Assembly (NCBI GenBank): GCA_938046755.1
Contig: CALIXC010000017.1
Location: forward strand, 1-22,931
Reading direction: 5' to 3'
DNA from: an uncultured Lautropia sp.
Lineage (GTDB): Bacteria; Pseudomonadota; Gammaproteobacteria; Burkholderiales; Burkholderiaceae_E
Length of the DNA: 22,931 nt
Positions within the stretch are counted from its first letter, which is position 1. Each line of letters opens with the position of its first letter. Below are positions 22,065-22,931 of this stretch, piece after piece. A program made the translations under genes and the position numbers. Under the pieces are notes generated by a model. It saw only the letters and a program-made list of their open reading frames with translations. It was not told where the DNA came from and made no database searches.

Positions 22065-22931
22065 TCAGTCCAGAAGCGCCGTGGCGAACTCTCGTGCGCT
22101 GAACGCCTGCAGGTCTTCCACTCCTTCGCCTACACCGATGAAGTACACCGGCAGCGGGTTTTCGCGCCGCGTGTGCGCCAGGGCTGCGATCGCACCGCCC
22201 TTGGCCGTCCCGTCCAGCTTTGTCACGACCAGCCCCGTTAGCTGCACCGCCTCGTCGAAGGCTTGCACCTGCGCCAGCATGTTCTGGCCGGTATTGCCGT
22301 CCAGCACCAGCAGCACCTCGTGCGGCGCATCGTCCATCGCCTTGCCGATCACCCGACGGATCTTCTTCAGCTCGTCCATCAGGTGACGTTGCGTAGGCAG
22401 CCGGCCGGCCGTGTCCACCATCACCACGTCCACCTTGCGTGCCTGTCCGGCCTTGATTGCATCGAAAGCCACCGCGGCCGGATCGCCTCCCTCGTTGGCA
22501 ATCACATGCACCTGGTTGCGCTCGCCCCAGCGCGCCAGCTGCTCGCGCGCCGCCGCCCGGAACGTATCGCCTGCCGCCAGCAGCACCGACTGATCGATCT
22601 GGTGCAGATGGCGCGCCAGCTTGCCGATCGAAGTTGTCTTGCCGGCCCCGTTCACCCCGGTGATCATCATCACCAGCGGATCGGCACGGTCCACGTCGAT
22701 CGGCTTCTCCAGCGGCGCCAGAAGCTCCGTCAGGATGTCGATCAGCGCCGTCTTCAGCGTCGCCGCATCGTTGATCCGGTCGCGCCGTGCCCGCTCGCGC
22801 AGCTCGTCCAGCAGCCACGTTGTCGTGCCATAGCCCGTGTCGCTGGCCAGCAGCGCCGTCTCCAGCTCCTCGTACAGCGTCTCGTCGATGCGGTTGCGGC
22901 TGAAGATGCTGCCCAGCTGCGAGCGCGTGCG
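22065..22931 (-). CDS. ftsY: Signal recognition particle receptor FtsY, 5' truncated
   Basis: 288 C-terminal residues are present; the start is beyond the right edge. The frame is open to 22931. It covers the N-domain helices (IDETLYEELETALLASDTGYGT) and the whole G domain: P-loop GVNGAGKTTSIGKLA, AGDTFRAAAREQL, DTAGRLPTQRHLMDEL, TKLDGTAKGG and the closing YFIGVGEGVEDLQAF. FtsY is the membrane-associated GTPase that docks SRP-ribosome complexes at the Sec translocon. The variable acidic N-terminal A domain is not visible. In E. coli ftsY is followed by ftsE, ftsX and rpoH; here rfbF follows. Confidence 0.97.
   Translation of the reverse strand, partial: RTRSQLGSIFSRNRIDETLYEELETALLASDTGYGTTTWLLDELRERARRDRINDAATLKTALIDILTELLAPLEKPIDVDRADPLVMMITGVNGAGKTTSIGKLARHLHQIDQSVLLAAGDTFRAAAREQLARWGERNQVHVIANEGGDPAAVAFDAIKAGQARKVDVVMVDTAGRLPTQRHLMDELKKIRRVIGKAMDDAPHEVLLVLDGNTGQNMLAQVQAFDEAVQLTGLVVTKLDGTAKGGAIAALAHTRRENPLPVYFIGVGEGVEDLQAFSAREFATALLD

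Overview
The window is GC-rich proteobacterial chromosome. The rpoH and ftsY sequences, an HrcA-type (CIRCE) operator in front of rpoH, and the EpsL/EpsE-like exopolysaccharide genes point to a betaproteobacterium, most likely Burkholderiales. Lautropia or a relative is a guess from general impression, not something the sequence proves. No tRNA, rRNA, IS element, phage gene or CRISPR array was seen.

Left third (1-9876), a surface-adhesin block. The 3' end of an OmpA-type peptidoglycan-binding protein is followed, convergently, by three tandem minus-strand genes. These encode paralogous Bap-like proteins of 1306, 861 and 716 residues. Each has an N-terminal domain of about 170 residues without a Sec signal, a hydrophobic Leu/Gly segment ending in a poly-Gly run, 4 to 9 Ig-like repeats, and a low-complexity C-terminal tail. 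They look like type I secreted biofilm adhesins. No transporter gene is inside the window; it would be expected left of position 1 or elsewhere.

Middle (9877-15431), heat-shock sigma factor and polysaccharide export. rpoH (minus) has a promoter covered by a CIRCE inverted repeat. Next come a WcaJ/GumD-type polyprenyl-phosphate sugar-1-phosphate transferase (minus) and, divergently, an EpsL-like outer-membrane beta-barrel and an EpsE/Wza-like export protein. Their roles are to start repeat-unit synthesis on the lipid carrier and to export the polymer across the outer membrane.

Right part (15432-22931), sugar-modification genes. On the plus strand are a NovU/TcaB9-like sugar C-methyltransferase, an M28-like DUF4910 protein and a HemL-like class III aminotransferase. 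On the minus strand are an Fe(II)/2-oxoglutarate dioxygenase and rfbF (glucose-1-phosphate cytidylyltransferase). ftsY, truncated by the window edge, closes the window. Together these suggest synthesis of an unusual branched or decorated deoxysugar or amino-substituted glycan, starting from CDP-glucose.

ftsY and rpoH keep the order and orientation they have in the E. coli ftsY-ftsE-ftsX-rpoH cluster, but ftsEX is absent and about 11 kb of glycan genes lies between them. The most interesting points are the three-paralog adhesin set with a shared C-terminal motif, the CIRCE-controlled rpoH, the glycan cluster between ftsY and rpoH, and an ops-like element in front of the EPS export genes.
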